This document shows positions 37,624 through 47,168 of a stretch of DNA of 64,000 bases, piece by piece; position 1 is the first letter of the stretch; each line of letters begins with the position of its first letter. The translations under genes and the position numbers were made by a program. Where the stretch lies: contig JAUSBJ010000023.1 of assembly GCA_030652035.1 (NCBI GenBank), positions 1-64,000 on the forward strand. The letters are read 5' to 3'. Below the pieces are notes generated by a model. That model was not told the DNA's origin. It saw only the letters and a list, made by a program, of their open reading frames with translations, and did no database searches. Origin of the DNA: Sulfurimicrobium sp. (lineage in GTDB: Bacteria; Pseudomonadota; Gammaproteobacteria; Burkholderiales; Sulfuricellaceae).

Positions 37624-38283
37624 TTACATTGCAATGACGCGCAAGGCCTTGGCGTCGAGCACCCTGATCTGCTCGCGCCCCAGTTCGAGCATGCCCTGGT
37701 CCTGAAAGCCCTTCAGCAGGCGGCTGATGATCTCGCGCACGCTGCCGAGTTCGTCCGCCAGATTCTGGTGGGTGGCATGGATGACCTCGCCCCTGGCCAG
37801 CAGCAGCGCTGCCAGCCGTTGATCCAGTTTGCGGAACGCCACTTCTTCCACCAGTTGCATCAGCAGCGCCAGGCGTTCGCCGAAGAGGTTGAAAATATAG
37901 GCGCGGAAGGGCGGGTGTTGCTCGATCATTTGGGAAAACAGCGCGCGCGGCAGCACCACCGCGCTCAGGCTGCCTTCCGCAATGCCGCGCGCGGGATAGG
38001 CATTCTGGCCCAGAAGGCAGCTGCTGGTGATGATGCAGCTTTCGCCCGGAGCAACGCGGTAAAGCTGCAATTCGCGCCCGTTGGCGCCGGCACGGGTGAC
38101 GCGAACCGAGCCTGTCAGCAGCATGGGAAAAGCCTGGCAGGGACTGTTGGATTCGAACAGAACGGTGCCGGCGGGCGCCTCGATATAGGTGGATTCCCGG
38201 TCGAGACGCTGCTCCAGACCGGCGGGCAGGCCCCGTAGCGATGGAAACAGGGCGAGCAGTTGTTCCTTGGTTGCATCATTCAT
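37624..38283 (-). CDS. Crp/Fnr-family transcriptional regulator
   Basis: A 219-residue regulator. The cyclic-nucleotide-binding-type beta barrel (about 15-130, TVLFESNSPCQAFPMLLTGSVRV, LYRVAPGESCIITSSCLLG) is joined to a long dimer helix and a C-terminal winged HTH (THQNLADELGSVREIISRLLKGFQDQGMLEL). It lacks the N-terminal Cys cluster of Fnr but has Cys49, Cys93 and Cys98 in the sensor part, which may be redox-responsive. The start at 38283 follows AAGGAAGG. The likely target is the adjacent DUF2892 gene and nearby sulfur genes. Confidence 0.9.
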   Translation of the reverse strand: MNDATKEQLLALFPSLRGLPAGLEQRLDRESTYIEAPAGTVLFESNSPCQAFPMLLTGSVRVTRAGANGRELQLYRVAPGESCIITSSCLLGQNAYPARGIAEGSLSAVVLPRALFSQMIEQHPPFRAYIFNLFGERLALLMQLVEEVAFRKLDQRLAALLLARGEVIHATHQNLADELGSVREIISRLLKGFQDQGMLELGREQIRVLDAKALRVIAM

Positions 38284-38533
38284 GCCTGGCCTTCCTTTTA
38301 GGCCCTCATTTCGGTGGGTTTCAAGTTCATGGTTATACCAGAAAGCGATGAATGCAAGGGGGAGCTGCGCCAGCGATAAGGATTTCACTTACCCTTGCAT
38401 GTTGCCTGCTTCGCCCTATAAATATATTTCATGCAACAAAACTTGATCGATTTTGTCAACTAAACAAGTCCGGTTGCACCAGGGTGCGGACGGATGGAAC
38501 AGTGTCAGATAGAACAAATCGAGGAGGTGCAAA

Positions 38534-38896
38534 ATGTTCGATATCAATCAAATGACAGCCGATGCAGCACGCAGCCGCGGCCCGCAAGGCATGCTGGCGG
38601 AACTGGATGGCTGGTCAGTCAGGAAGGCAGAAGAAATGGCGCGTGAAGAGGGCCTCACCCTCACCGAAGCCCACTGGGAAGTGATCCACCTGTTGCGCGA
38701 AAACTACCGCCACCATGGCCTAGCGCCGCACGCGCGGCAATTGCTGGGCGGTCTGGAGGAGCGCTTCGGCCGTGAAGGCGGCAGAAAATATCTCTATCAA
38801 CTCTTTCCGCGCGGCCCGATTTCCCAAGGGTGCAAAATAGCCGGCCTGCCGCTGCCGCCTTATAGCAGCGACCTGTCTTTCGGCAGCGTGGAGTAA
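38534..38896 (+). CDS. DsrC/TusE-family protein lacking the C-terminal Cys
   Basis: A 120-residue protein of the DsrC/TusE fold: LTEAHWEVIHLLRENYRHHGLAPHARQLL and YLYQLFPRGPISQGCKIAGLP. The Cys in QGCKIAGLP corresponds to the upstream Cys of DsrC, while the usual extreme C-terminal Cys is absent; the tail instead reads PPYSSDLSFGSVE. That makes a true DsrC sulfur-relay role doubtful and a regulatory or TusE-like role more likely. The ribosome site GAGGAGG is strong. It is transcribed divergently from the Crp/Fnr gene. Confidence 0.88.
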   Translation: MFDINQMTADAARSRGPQGMLAELDGWSVRKAEEMAREEGLTLTEAHWEVIHLLRENYRHHGLAPHARQLLGGLEERFGREGGRKYLYQLFPRGPISQGCKIAGLPLPPYSSDLSFGSVE

Positions 38897-38915
38897 GCCC
38901 GGAGGGAGCGGCTTT

Positions 38916-38933
38916 GCGCCGCTTCTGCGGCGC
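38916..38933. terminator. GC hairpin after the DsrC-like gene
   Basis: GCGCCGC-TTCT-GCGGCGC, a 7-bp stem with a tetraloop and a weak T stretch downstream. Probably a terminator for the DsrC-like gene. Confidence 0.5.
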
Positions 38934-39025
38934 GGATGCTGTCCGCATTTTAAAACTGCGTTAAACTGCACCTGATTCAAACATGACAGGCCATCTTGAT
39001 ATGGGCTGCGAATTGGGGATATGAC

Positions 39026-39883
39026 ATGACAGTCAGCGCAAGTGATCTGGTGCAGGATATCGGGGGGTTGATTACCCTGCCGGATGTGTATCTGCGCATC
39101 AACCGGCTGATCGAGGATCCTGACAGTTCCATCGCCGGCATCGCTGCCGCGGTCAGCCAGGACCCTTCCTTTACCGTGCGCCTGCTGCGCGTCGCCAACA
39201 GCGCCCTGTACAGCTTTCCTTCCAGTATCGACACCGTCACCCGTGCGGTTACCATTATTGGCACATCGCAGTTGCGCAGCCTGGCGCTGTCCATGTCGGT
39301 GGCCAAGAGCTTTTCCGGGCTGCCCAACGAACTGGTTTCGATGGAGAATTTCTGGCGCCACAGCCTGTTGTGCGCCCTGGCGGCGCGCCATCTGGCAAGG
39401 GAAATGCGGCGCTGCGACCCGGATGCGCTGTTTACCGCCGGTTTGTTGCACGATATCGGCGAACTGGTGATTTTCAACCGTCTGCCGGATCAGGCCGTCG
39501 AGGTGCTGCAGCGCGTGCTGGATAGTCAGGACGAACTGCCGGTATATGATGCCGAACGTGAGGTGCTGGGCTTCGACCACAGCGATGTGGGCGGCGAGTT
39601 GGCGCGGCAGTGGAATCTGCCGACGCTGCTGCAGGAGTGCATCGCCCATCATCACGATATTGCCACCGCCCAAAAACACCCCAGGGAAACCGCGCTGATT
39701 CATATCGCCAACGTCATCGCCCTGATGGCGGAGGTGGATACGCTCGATCCGGAAGATGTGCCGCGGATCGATCCGCATGCCTGGGAAGTGACCGGGCTGG
39801 ACGAGGATGTCGTGGAGCCCGCCATGCGCGCGGCCCAGGTCGAGGTGGTCGAGATCGAGCAATTGTTCCTGGACCAGAAGTAA
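39026..39883 (+). CDS. HDOD-domain signalling protein
   Basis: A 285-residue protein consisting of one HDOD domain (VQDIGGLITLPDVYLRINRLIEDPDSSIAGIAAAVSQDPSF...LLRVANSALY), with an HD-like core (TAGLLHDIGELVIFNRLPDQ and CIAHHHDIATAQ). HDOD proteins are regulators related to HD phosphohydrolases and are often tied to chemotaxis or two-component systems. ATG 39026 follows GGGGATATG. The cheD gene starts five bases after its stop, so they form one unit. Confidence 0.88.
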   Translation: MTVSASDLVQDIGGLITLPDVYLRINRLIEDPDSSIAGIAAAVSQDPSFTVRLLRVANSALYSFPSSIDTVTRAVTIIGTSQLRSLALSMSVAKSFSGLPNELVSMENFWRHSLLCALAARHLAREMRRCDPDALFTAGLLHDIGELVIFNRLPDQAVEVLQRVLDSQDELPVYDAEREVLGFDHSDVGGELARQWNLPTLLQECIAHHHDIATAQKHPRETALIHIANVIALMAEVDTLDPEDVPRIDPHAWEVTGLDEDVVEPAMRAAQVEVVEIEQLFLDQK

Positions 39884-39888
39884 CAGCG

Positions 39889-40539
39889 ATGGCTCTTTCC
39901 CCTCTCCAGAAAACGCCTCGAATGCCCCTGGCGCTGCCCGGTTTCGAGCACGTCAAGCGCGGCTGGAACGCGGCGCACGAATGCTACGCGGCGCGCATCA
40001 TGCCGGGCGAATATTACGTGACCAAAAACGACGAAAGCGTCTACACCACGCTGGGCTCGTGCATTTCCGCCTGTATCCGCGACCGCGTGCTGGGCATTGG
40101 CGGCATGAACCATTTCATGCTCCCGGCCACCGATCTGACCGAAGCCGATGCCTGGAAATCAGCCAGCATCAGCGCCTCGACCCGCTACGGCAACTACGCC
40201 ATGGAGCACCTGATCAACGAAATCCTGCGCAACGGCGGCAAGCGCCAGAACCTCGAAGTGAAGGTTTTCGGCGGCGGACGCATCCTGGCGAACATGACCG
40301 ATGTCGGCCTGCGCAACATCGCCTTTGTGCGCGATTACCTGAAAGTCGAAGGGCTACGGGTGACTTCCGAGGACGTGGGCGATATTTTTCCGCGCATGGT
40401 GGTGTATTTTCCCGCCACCGGCAAGGTGCGCGTCAAGCGACTGCGCTCCCTGCACACCAACACCATCGCCAGCCAGGAAAAGAGCTACATCGAAAGCATC
40501 AAGGCGAAACCGGTTTCGGGCGACGTGGAGTTGTTCTGA
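39889..40539 (+). CDS. cheD: Chemoreceptor glutamine deamidase CheD
   Basis: A 216-residue enzyme. The catalytic Cys lies in TTLGSCISACIRD and the catalytic His in GIGGMNHFMLP. KVFGGGRIL and the C-terminal VYFPATGKVRVKRL are also typical. CheD deamidates Gln residues of methyl-accepting chemoreceptors and, in some species, interacts with CheC or CheY. It is directly downstream of the HDOD gene. No other che genes are in the window. The ATG at 39889 is used; the longer open frame runs inside the HDOD gene. Confidence 0.93.
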   Translation: MALSPLQKTPRMPLALPGFEHVKRGWNAAHECYAARIMPGEYYVTKNDESVYTTLGSCISACIRDRVLGIGGMNHFMLPATDLTEADAWKSASISASTRYGNYAMEHLINEILRNGGKRQNLEVKVFGGGRILANMTDVGLRNIAFVRDYLKVEGLRVTSEDVGDIFPRMVVYFPATGKVRVKRLRSLHTNTIASQEKSYIESIKAKPVSGDVELF

Positions 40540-40572
40540 TTGCGGTAGAATCCAGCCTTTTGAGTTCGAAAC

Positions 40573-41475
40573 ATGTGGTTCAAGAACCTTCAGATTTACC
40601 GCCTGCGCGATTGCGCAGTTTCCCCCGACAAGCTTGAAGAGGCGCTGGCGAGCATGGCCTTCCGGCCCTGCGGCAACATGGACATGCAAAGCCGCGGCTG
40701 GCTGGCGCCGCGCGGCGAGGGCGGCGCGCTGGTGCATGTCCTCAAGGAGCAGATGCTGATCGCGCTGGGGGTGGAGCAAAAGCTCCTGCCGTCCGCCGTC
40801 ATCAACCAGTATGCCCAGGAACGCGCCGAGGAGATCGAGGAGCAGCAGGGCTACAAACCGGGGCGCAAGCAATTGCGCGAGATCCGCGAACGGGTGGCGG
40901 AAGAACTGCTGCCGCGCGCTTTTGCCCGCCGCCGCAAAACCTATGCCTGGATCGACCCGGCCGGCGGCTGGCTGGTGATCGACGCCGCCAGCCCGGCCAA
41001 GGCCGACGAACTGGTCGAAGCCCTGCTCAAGTGCAGCCCAGACATCACGCCTGCCCTGGTCCGCACCCAGTTATCTCCAATGAGCGCCATGACCGGCTGG
41101 CTGGCCGCCAATGAAGCGCCCGCCGGTTTCAGCATCGACCGCGACTGCGAACTGCTCGCGCCGGGCGAGGAAAAATCCCTGGTGCGCTACGTGCGCCATC
41201 CGCTCGAATCGGCCGAGATCCGCGACCATATCGAGTCCGGCAAGCAGGTGACCAAGCTGGCCATGACCTGGAACGACCGCATCTCCTTCGTGCTGAACGA
41301 GAACATGCAGGTCAAGCGCCTGGCCTTCCTCGACCTGATCAAGGAAGAATCCGAGCAGCAGGCAGAAACCGCCGACGAACAGTTCGACGCCGATTTCGCC
41401 ATCATGAGCGGCGAGCTGGCGCGCTTTCTGCCCGACCTGGTCGAGGCGCTGGGCGGCGAAGCCCCGGTGGTTTGA
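40573..41475 (+). CDS. rdgC: Recombination-associated protein RdgC
   Basis: A 300-residue protein opening [34 protein letters not shown], with [23 protein letters not shown] and [25 protein letters not shown]. It matches RdgC in length (303 in E. coli) and motifs. RdgC forms a ring that binds double-stranded DNA and limits RecA. It stands between cheD and a SEC-C gene, probably as the start of a small housekeeping operon. Confidence 0.94.
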   Translation: MWFKNLQIYRLRDCAVSPDKLEEALASMAFRPCGNMDMQSRGWLAPRGEGGALVHVLKEQMLIALGVEQKLLPSAVINQYAQERAEEIEEQQGYKPGRKQLREIRERVAEELLPRAFARRRKTYAWIDPAGGWLVIDAASPAKADELVEALLKCSPDITPALVRTQLSPMSAMTGWLAANEAPAGFSIDRDCELLAPGEEKSLVRYVRHPLESAEIRDHIESGKQVTKLAMTWNDRISFVLNENMQVKRLAFLDLIKEESEQQAETADEQFDADFAIMSGELARFLPDLVEALGGEAPVV

Positions 41476-41504
41476 ACCCTAATTACCCAAGGCATCCCAC
41501 ATCC

Positions 41505-42188
41505 ATGATTGAACTTTCAGAACAGGAACGCGCCGCGCTGGAACAGTGGCTGGTCAAGCCGGTTTTCCACGGCAAAGCGCTGAGCGTGACCCAGTTGCAG
41601 GGCTTTTTCTGCGCCGTGATCAGTTCACCGGACAGCATCCCGGCCAGCCGCTGGATGCCGGATGCGCTAGGCGGCGAGCCGGCCTTCGCGTCGCCGGAGC
41701 AGGCCCAGGAATTCATGGCGCTCCTGATGCGCTTCTACAAGAGCGTGTCCACCGCGCTGGAGGAAGGGGAAGCGCCCAGGCTGATCCTCAAGCCGCAGGC
41801 GATCGCGGACCAGGCGCCGGACTACCCCGCCTGGTGCGACGGCTACATCCTGGGCTGGGGTTTGTCTACGGAAGAGTGGCTGCAGCCGGGCAACGAAGTG
41901 CTGAAAAAACTGACCTTCCCCATCCTGCTCCTGTCCGGCGCCTTCAAGGAAGATGCCGAACGCGGCGGCAGGGAATTCATGCCGGACGACGAGTATGAAA
42001 AGCTGCAGCAGGAGTGCATGGATGTGCTCCCCGGCGCGGTGGCAGGCATTTACAACTTCTGGCAGGCACGGCGCAAAGGCACGACGGTGAAGCGCGAAGG
42101 CCCCAAGGTGGGACGCAACGAACCCTGCCCCTGCGGCAGCGGCAAGAAATTCAAGCAGTGCTGCGGAGCGGAGAGGACGCTGCATTGA
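41505..42188 (+). CDS. YecA/UPF0149-family protein with SEC-C zinc motif (copy 2)
   Basis: A 227-residue protein, paralogous to the one at 17705-18406. It shares [28 protein letters not shown], the helical body, and the near-identical tail [20 protein letters not shown]. The two differ most in the middle of the helical domain. It follows rdgC by 29 bp, so co-transcription is likely. The SEC-C Cys/His set (CPC, CC) should bind one zinc. Confidence 0.9.
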   Translation: MIELSEQERAALEQWLVKPVFHGKALSVTQLQGFFCAVISSPDSIPASRWMPDALGGEPAFASPEQAQEFMALLMRFYKSVSTALEEGEAPRLILKPQAIADQAPDYPAWCDGYILGWGLSTEEWLQPGNEVLKKLTFPILLLSGAFKEDAERGGREFMPDDEYEKLQQECMDVLPGAVAGIYNFWQARRKGTTVKREGPKVGRNEPCPCGSGKKFKQCCGAERTLH

Positions 42189-42227
42189 TTCTGAAAAATG
42201 ATGTGGCACCCCCCTAACCCCCCTCAA

Positions 42228-42276
42228 TCCCCCCTTATCGGGGGGGACGTGTGACTCCTCCCCTGACAAGGGGAGG
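42228..42276. repeat. Paired G/C-rich hairpins upstream of tex
   Basis: A TCCCCCC / GGGGGGGA stem (42228-42247) is followed by CCTCCCCT / AGGGGAGG (42257-42276). Homopolymeric stems of this kind are frequent intergenic repeats; here they separate the SEC-C gene from tex and could terminate transcription. Confidence 0.55.
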
Positions 42277-42332
42277 CTGGGAGGGGTTATGTCTTTCTCC
42301 GTGTCTCAGTGGTTTCAAAACAAGGATTTAAA

Positions 42333-44651
42333 TTGATCAAAAGCATCAACCAGCGCATCGCCGATGAACTCAGCGCGCGCGAAGCCCAGGTGGCCGCCGC
42401 CGTGGCCTTGCTCGACGAAGGCTCCACGGTGCCCTTCATCTCGCGCTACCGCAAGGAGGCAACCGGCGGCCTCGACGATACCCAGTTGCGCAATCTGGAT
42501 GAGCGCCTGCGCTACCTGCGCGAGCTGGAGGAGCGCCGCGCGGCCATTCTCGCCAGCATCGCCAGCCAGGGGAAACTGACGCCAGAGCTGGAACACGCTG
42601 TCAGCCATGCCGAAACCAAGGTCACGCTGGAAGACCTCTACCTGCCCTACAAGCAGAAGCGCCGCACCAAGGCGCAGATCGCGCGCGAGGCGGGACTGGA
42701 GCCGCTGGCCTTGTCTTTGCTGGAAACCCCCGCACTGCTGCCGGAAGAGGCTGCCACCGCTTACCTGAATGCCGAGCTGGGCGTGCCGGACGTCAAGGCC
42801 GCGCTCGATGGCGCGCGCCACATCCTGATGGAGAAGTTCGCCGAGGACGCGGAACTGCTGGGACGCCTGCGCGAGTCGCTGTGGCAGGAAGGCATGCTGA
42901 CCTCCGCGCTGGAGGAAGGGCAGGCCGAGGCGGGCGCCAAGTTTTCCGATTATTTCGCGCATCGCGAGCCGGTCAAAAGCGCGCCTTCGCACCGCGCCCT
43001 GGCCCTGCTGCGGGGGCGCAACGAAGGCGTGCTGCGCCTCTCCCTGGTGGTGGGGGACGAATCATCAGAACCGCGCACTGCGCCTCATCCTTACGAGGGG
43101 GTGATCGCCCGGCGCTTCGGCATTGCCGATCAGGGCCGCGCCGCCGATCGCTGGCTGGCGGACACCGTGCGCTTCGCCTGGAAGGTAAAAATTTACCCCC
43201 ATCTCGAAACGGAACTGATCGGCCGCCTGCGCGAACGCGCCGAGGCCGAGGCGATCCAGGTCTTCGCCCGCAACCTGCACGATCTCCTGCTGGCCGCGCC
43301 CGCCGGGCACAAGGCGGTGCTCGGGCTCGATCCCGGCATCCGTACCGGGGTCAAGGCGGCGCTGGTGGACGGCACCGGCCTGCTGCTCGAAACCGCCACT
43401 ATCTACCCGCACGAACCGCGCCGCGAGTGGGACAAGTCCATCGCTATCCTCGCCGCGCTGGCCAAGAAGCATGGCGCGGAACTGGTCAGCATCGGCAACG
43501 GCACCGCCTCGCGCGAAACCGACCGCCTTGTGGCCGAACTGATGCAGCGCCACCCCGAGCTGAAGTTACAGAAAATCGTGGTGAGCGAGGCCGGCGCCTC
43601 GGTCTACTCCGCCTCCGAGCGCGCCGCGCGGGAGTTTCCGGCGCTGGATGTGTCGCTGCGCGGCGCAGTGTCCATCGCCCGGCGCCTGCAGGACCCGCTC
43701 GCCGAGCTGGTGAAAATCGACCCCAAGGCCATAGGCGTCGGCCAGTACCAGCACGACGTCAACCCGTCCGATCTGGCGCGCGCCCTGGACGCAGTGGTCG
43801 AGGATTGCGTCAACAAGGTGGGCGTCGACCTCAACACCGCTTCCGAGCCCCTGCTGGAGCAGGTTTCCGGCCTGAACTCGACGCTGGCGCGCAACATTGT
43901 CGAATTCCGCCAGCAGAACGGCGCTTTCAGAAGCCGCAAGGATCTGAAAAAAGTACCGCGCCTGGGAGAGAAGGCCTTCGAGCAGGCCGCTGGCTTCCTG
44001 CGCATCAGCAATGGCGACAACCTGCTCGACGCCTCGGGCGTGCATCCCGAATCCTATCCGCTGGTGCAGAAGATACTGGATGCCAGCGGGCGCGAGATGC
44101 GGCAGCTGGTCGGCGACAGCGCCTTCCTTAAAAGCCTGGACCCGCGCCGCTTCACCGACGAGAAATTCGGCCTGCCGACGGTGACGGACATCCTGGCTGA
44201 ACTGGAAAAGCCGGGCCGAGACCCGCGCCCCGAATTCAGGACGGCGACCTTCCGCGAGGGCATCGAGTCGCTCAGGGACCTCCAGCCCGGCATGGTGCTG
44301 GAGGGCGTGGTGACCAACGTCACCAACTTCGGCGCCTTCGTCGATATCGGCGTGCACCAGGATGGCCTGGTGCATATTTCCGCCCTGGCCGACAAATTCG
44401 TCAAAGACCCGCACAGCGTGGTCAAGGCCGGCCAGGTGGTAAAGGTCAAGGTGCTGGAAGTGGACGAAAAGCGCCGCCGCGTCGCGCTCACCATGCGCAT
44501 GGGGGATGAGCCGGGGCAGGCAGCGGTGCGTGAAGAAAAACGGCCTGCCAGCCCCAGACCGGCGCCGCGCCCGCAGCAGCCCGGAAAACCTCAGGCGCAA
44601 CAACCGGAGGGCGCGATGGCGGCGGCATTTGCCAAGCTGAAATCGCGTTGA
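42333..44651 (+). CDS. tex: Tex-family transcription accessory protein
   Basis: About 772 residues. The Tex N-terminal helical domain ([35 protein letters not shown]) is followed by the YqgF-like RNase H fold ([26 protein letters not shown]), helix-hairpin-helix segments ([19 protein letters not shown]) and a C-terminal S1 RNA-binding domain ([28 protein letters not shown]). A Pro/Gln-rich tail follows. The TTG at 42333 after AAGGA is the likely start; a GTG at 42309 is possible. Tex is thought to act with the transcription machinery on nucleic acid. Confidence 0.92.
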   Translation: MIKSINQRIADELSAREAQVAAAVALLDEGSTVPFISRYRKEATGGLDDTQLRNLDERLRYLRELEERRAAILASIASQGKLTPELEHAVSHAETKVTLEDLYLPYKQKRRTKAQIAREAGLEPLALSLLETPALLPEEAATAYLNAELGVPDVKAALDGARHILMEKFAEDAELLGRLRESLWQEGMLTSALEEGQAEAGAKFSDYFAHREPVKSAPSHRALALLRGRNEGVLRLSLVVGDESSEPRTAPHPYEGVIARRFGIADQGRAADRWLADTVRFAWKVKIYPHLETELIGRLRERAEAEAIQVFARNLHDLLLAAPAGHKAVLGLDPGIRTGVKAALVDGTGLLLETATIYPHEPRREWDKSIAILAALAKKHGAELVSIGNGTASRETDRLVAELMQRHPELKLQKIVVSEAGASVYSASERAAREFPALDVSLRGAVSIARRLQDPLAELVKIDPKAIGVGQYQHDVNPSDLARALDAVVEDCVNKVGVDLNTASEPLLEQVSGLNSTLARNIVEFRQQNGAFRSRKDLKKVPRLGEKAFEQAAGFLRISNGDNLLDASGVHPESYPLVQKILDASGREMRQLVGDSAFLKSLDPRRFTDEKFGLPTVTDILAELEKPGRDPRPEFRTATFREGIESLRDLQPGMVLEGVVTNVTNFGAFVDIGVHQDGLVHISALADKFVKDPHSVVKAGQVVKVKVLEVDEKRRRVALTMRMGDEPGQAAVREEKRPASPRPAPRPQQPGKPQAQQPEGAMAAAFAKLKSR

Positions 44652-45010
44652 ATTGAATTGGCGGGGGAATGGCGCTGGTGCGCCATTGAAGCGCCATAGG
44701 CGGAGCGGAAAGTCTCAGCGAATGAATGTCGGCTTTTGCCAGGAGATGTCATTCATCGATGCTTGGTCGTCGGCAGCAAATCGGCCTAAACGGTCATAGG
44801 ACAACACATATGTGGAGGGCTGCTTTAGACTGCACATCAGTCAACCAGAGCCTCTCACGAACTTTTGCTGCCAATATTATTAGGCATATGAGGATATGTC
44901 AGTGTCAGTATTTAATTACGCGGACTGATGAGGTCATAAAAATTGTTAGAGCGCCCTCAATTTTAAAATCGTGATCTTACAAGCCCATACATTTTTAAAG
45001 GGGAAAGCAG
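44652..45010. other. Gene-free spacer at the entry to the accessory region
   Basis: About 360 bp with only short frames lacking ribosome sites or domain signals. It marks the shift from tidy core genes (tex) to the degraded accessory stretch. Confidence 0.45.
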
Positions 45011-45371
45011 ATGTCCAGTAGCAAACAGAAGGTTTTTCTCGACGCAAATGTTGTTATTCAAGCCGGTAAGGTTCGTAAAATACTCCTTCGTGGACTCGCA
45101 AGATTGCATAGAGATTCAATTGTCGGATGGCATCTGTGGATTGCTGGGTAGCCACTTCAATTTCTTGGAGGCGCATTCTGTTGAGGAGCTGATTGAGATT
45201 AAGCAAAATCTCAACCCTGTCCAACGTCAGACTCTCTCATTGCTCAGAAAACTCATAGACATCTCTGACGCTCAAAGCAATGGATTCATGCACCGAATCT
45301 CGCCAATGGACAGTGACTACAAGAATGACTACTTCTTGCATGACCGTCCGTTACTGGCCCATCTGATTTGA
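45011..45371 (+). pseudogene. Broken gene with PIN-domain-like N-terminus
   Basis: ATG 45011 opens MSSSKQKVFLDANVVIQAGK, the usual first strand and acidic residue of a PIN nuclease, after AAGGGGAAA. The frame then stops at 45149. A second frame, open from 45048 to 45371, continues with VDSQDCIEIQLSDGICGLLGSHFNFLEAHSVEELIEIKQN and is AT-rich like the start. The two look like parts of one frameshifted or internally deleted gene. I do not recognise the second part, so the PIN link rests on the N-terminus only. Confidence 0.35.
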
Positions 45372-46164
45372 CATTGCCACGAAGGTCAGGGCTTCACGCC
45401 TGCCTGCTGGCTGCCATTCAACTCCAACGTTGAGTTGCGTCTTTCTCCGTGCGCGATTGCCTACAACGGGTCGATTGTTCGCGTTCGCCGATTCGAGCAG
45501 TTGCCGTTCAACGTGAATTCCAGTTGAATGGCAGGTGACTGGCACATTGCCGTCTAAGCCTGGTCACAGGTCTAAGGTCTGCTCAGGCAGATGAACTGCC
45601 GGCTGAAAAATTTCCGTGGCTGGCGGCAAGAGGCACGCGGCAAGTAGGTCAGTGTTCCACACTCAACAGCACTTGCCCGGAGAAAAAACGGGGTCAGTTC
45701 TCGGAGAAAAAACGGGGTCAGTTCTAACATTCCACCATTTTGTATGAATGTTAGAACTGACCCCGTTGGCTCTTAGGCGGTGGCCATAAGGGTGTTGGCA
45801 GTCCCTTATGGCCGAGTTCCCGCCTCTCAGACGATCAAAGCGACCGGCAGCCTGATGGCAGAAACCCGACATTGCGTACGCGAAGCAATCCCGATTTCAG
45901 CAAATAGCAGGTTACCCAGACCCCATCTTCAAGCGTGACGGGTGCGGTTATGCCCGGCTCGACGAAATGTTTAATGGTGAGCGCCAGCAAATGCTGGAAG
46001 CCTTCAACCTAGACCTCGCCTATAGTATTGTGCTAAGTCCAAAGCTATTGCCCCCTGCCAGCTACTTGAGGTAGCCCATAAAATCCAGCAAGGTACACGC
46101 CGCAGACTCGGCGAGCGTCCGCGCCTTTTCCAGAATCTGATCCACTGTGGACAAGGTATACTTT
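45372..46164. other. Degraded accessory DNA
   Basis: No intact gene. It contains the inverted-repeat element at 45712-45766 with a leading half-copy. A minus-strand frame near 45835-46010 (encoding TIKHFVEPGITAPVTLEDGVW-type sequence) lacks a start and is probably a gene scrap. Confidence 0.45.
45689..45766. repeat. Inverted-repeat element A (GGGGTCAGTTCTAACATTC type) with half-copy
   Basis: Perfect 21-bp inverted arms at 45712-45732 and 45746-45766 around a 13-nt loop. A half-copy of the left arm (ACGGGGTCAGTTCT) sits at 45689-45702. A second full copy is at 46600-46654. The structure resembles REP or minimal MITE elements mobilised by Y1 transposases. Confidence 0.75.
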
Positions 46165-46392
46165 TCAGGCGACACGGTATTCCCGCACATCCACCCGCAC
46201 CCCCTCGGAAGCCGCACGACTGGCCCGTTCAAGCAGGCTGCCCGTCACTTCTTCGCTGACGTATTCCTCGCCGCAGTTATCGCAAATCTCGGCAGGCACA
46301 TGCTTGAACACCAAGGTTGCGTCATCGCGTTCCAGGGTAATGCTGGCATAGCCTGCGTGGGTGCTACCGTGCTTGCAGATCGGGCATTTCAT
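46165..46392 (-). CDS. MqsA/YgiT-type zinc-finger antitoxin
   Basis: A 75-residue protein. The N-terminal zinc finger MKCPICKHG...CDNCGEEYVSEEV matches the YgiT-type domain of MqsA-like antitoxins that pair with DUF4258 (or MqsR) toxins. There is no C-terminal HTH, so it is the short form. The ATG at 46392 overlaps the stop of the upstream broken toxin frame (ATGA), as in intact DUF4258-MqsA pairs. It is probably intact but left without a working partner. Confidence 0.85.
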   Translation of the reverse strand: MKCPICKHGSTHAGYASITLERDDATLVFKHVPAEICDNCGEEYVSEEVTGSLLERASRAASEGVRVDVREYRVA

Positions 46393-46590
46393 GGTCGCTT
46401 CCTTTCAAAATCCGCTTCCCAGATAGCTGGGTCTGGTTCATATACTGTAATGATGATGCTGGTTTCCGCTTCGGCATCTTCCGCGACAACCACATGCAGT
46501 GGCTTGCCTGCCGCCCATCCCAGGATTAGCCGGCTTGGGTGGGTGTGTCATCAGGATATTCCCGAATCGTTTTGCCCATGGTCAGCACAC
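46389..46590 (-). pseudogene. Truncated, frameshifted DUF4258 toxin
   Basis: Two adjoining frames give GKTIREYPDD, then after a one-base slip in a C-run near 46540, HPSRLILGWAAGKPLHVVVAEDAEAETSIITVYEPDPAIWEADF. This is the second half of a DUF4258 toxin. The N-terminal half is missing, replaced by inverted-repeat element B (46600-46654) about 10 bp upstream. The stop overlaps the antitoxin start. Confidence 0.75.
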
Positions 46591-46599
46591 AACAAAAAA

Positions 46600-46654
46600 A
46601 CGGGGTCAGTTCTAACATTCCAACATTTTGTATGAATGTTAGAACTGACCCCGT
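46600..46654. repeat. Inverted-repeat element B
   Basis: Arms at 46600-46620 and 46634-46654 are identical to element A, and the loop differs at one base (CAACATTTTGTAT versus CACCATTTTGTAT). It lies exactly at the break point of the DUF4258 gene. Confidence 0.8.
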
Positions 46655-47168
46655 TGGCTCCCCTGTGAATGGGATATTGGGGATTACTTGAAGGAACTTG
46701 CCGCACAACGCGCAAGTGGAACGACTATCAATAAGTAGATGTGCAGTCATCAGGAGCAGGTGGGGATGGCGCCCAATTGGAGCAGTAATAAGGGGCCGCC
46801 CATTCGAGCAATAAGGAGCCAGGCTCGAATTACCTTCCAAGCCGGCGTTCCGAATTGTGTTGTTTGTACTCAGTCGCGTTTAGAGAAAGAGCCGTTCGGG
46901 TGATTCTCGCTCCTATGGCTGGTGACCATTCCATACCGGGCGTTGTACCACCTGAATGCCACCGACAGCAATGGCCGGATTCTGTTGAAAAATCGCTGTT
47001 GTCGCAGGGGTAGTTGGATTTGCGAGTTGCCCTTATTGTTTTTTTCGAGCCTAGATAGCCCAACACAACATCCAACACAACATCAGGGGACAGACCACGG
47101 TTTTATAGCGTATTGAGTATGTGGTTTCGCATTGCTTAACCCGGTGGCTTCAAGCAGTTTCCAGCGGG
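46655..47168. other. Degraded accessory DNA between element B and the RAYT remnant
   Basis: No gene supported. A phrase AGGGGACAGACCACGG near 47085-47102 resembles REP-type repeats, but no pairing arm was found. Confidence 0.4.

Noticed and set aside
44726-44974. 82-codon open frame downstream of tex
   Set aside because: No ribosome site, no domain, odd composition; probably chance.
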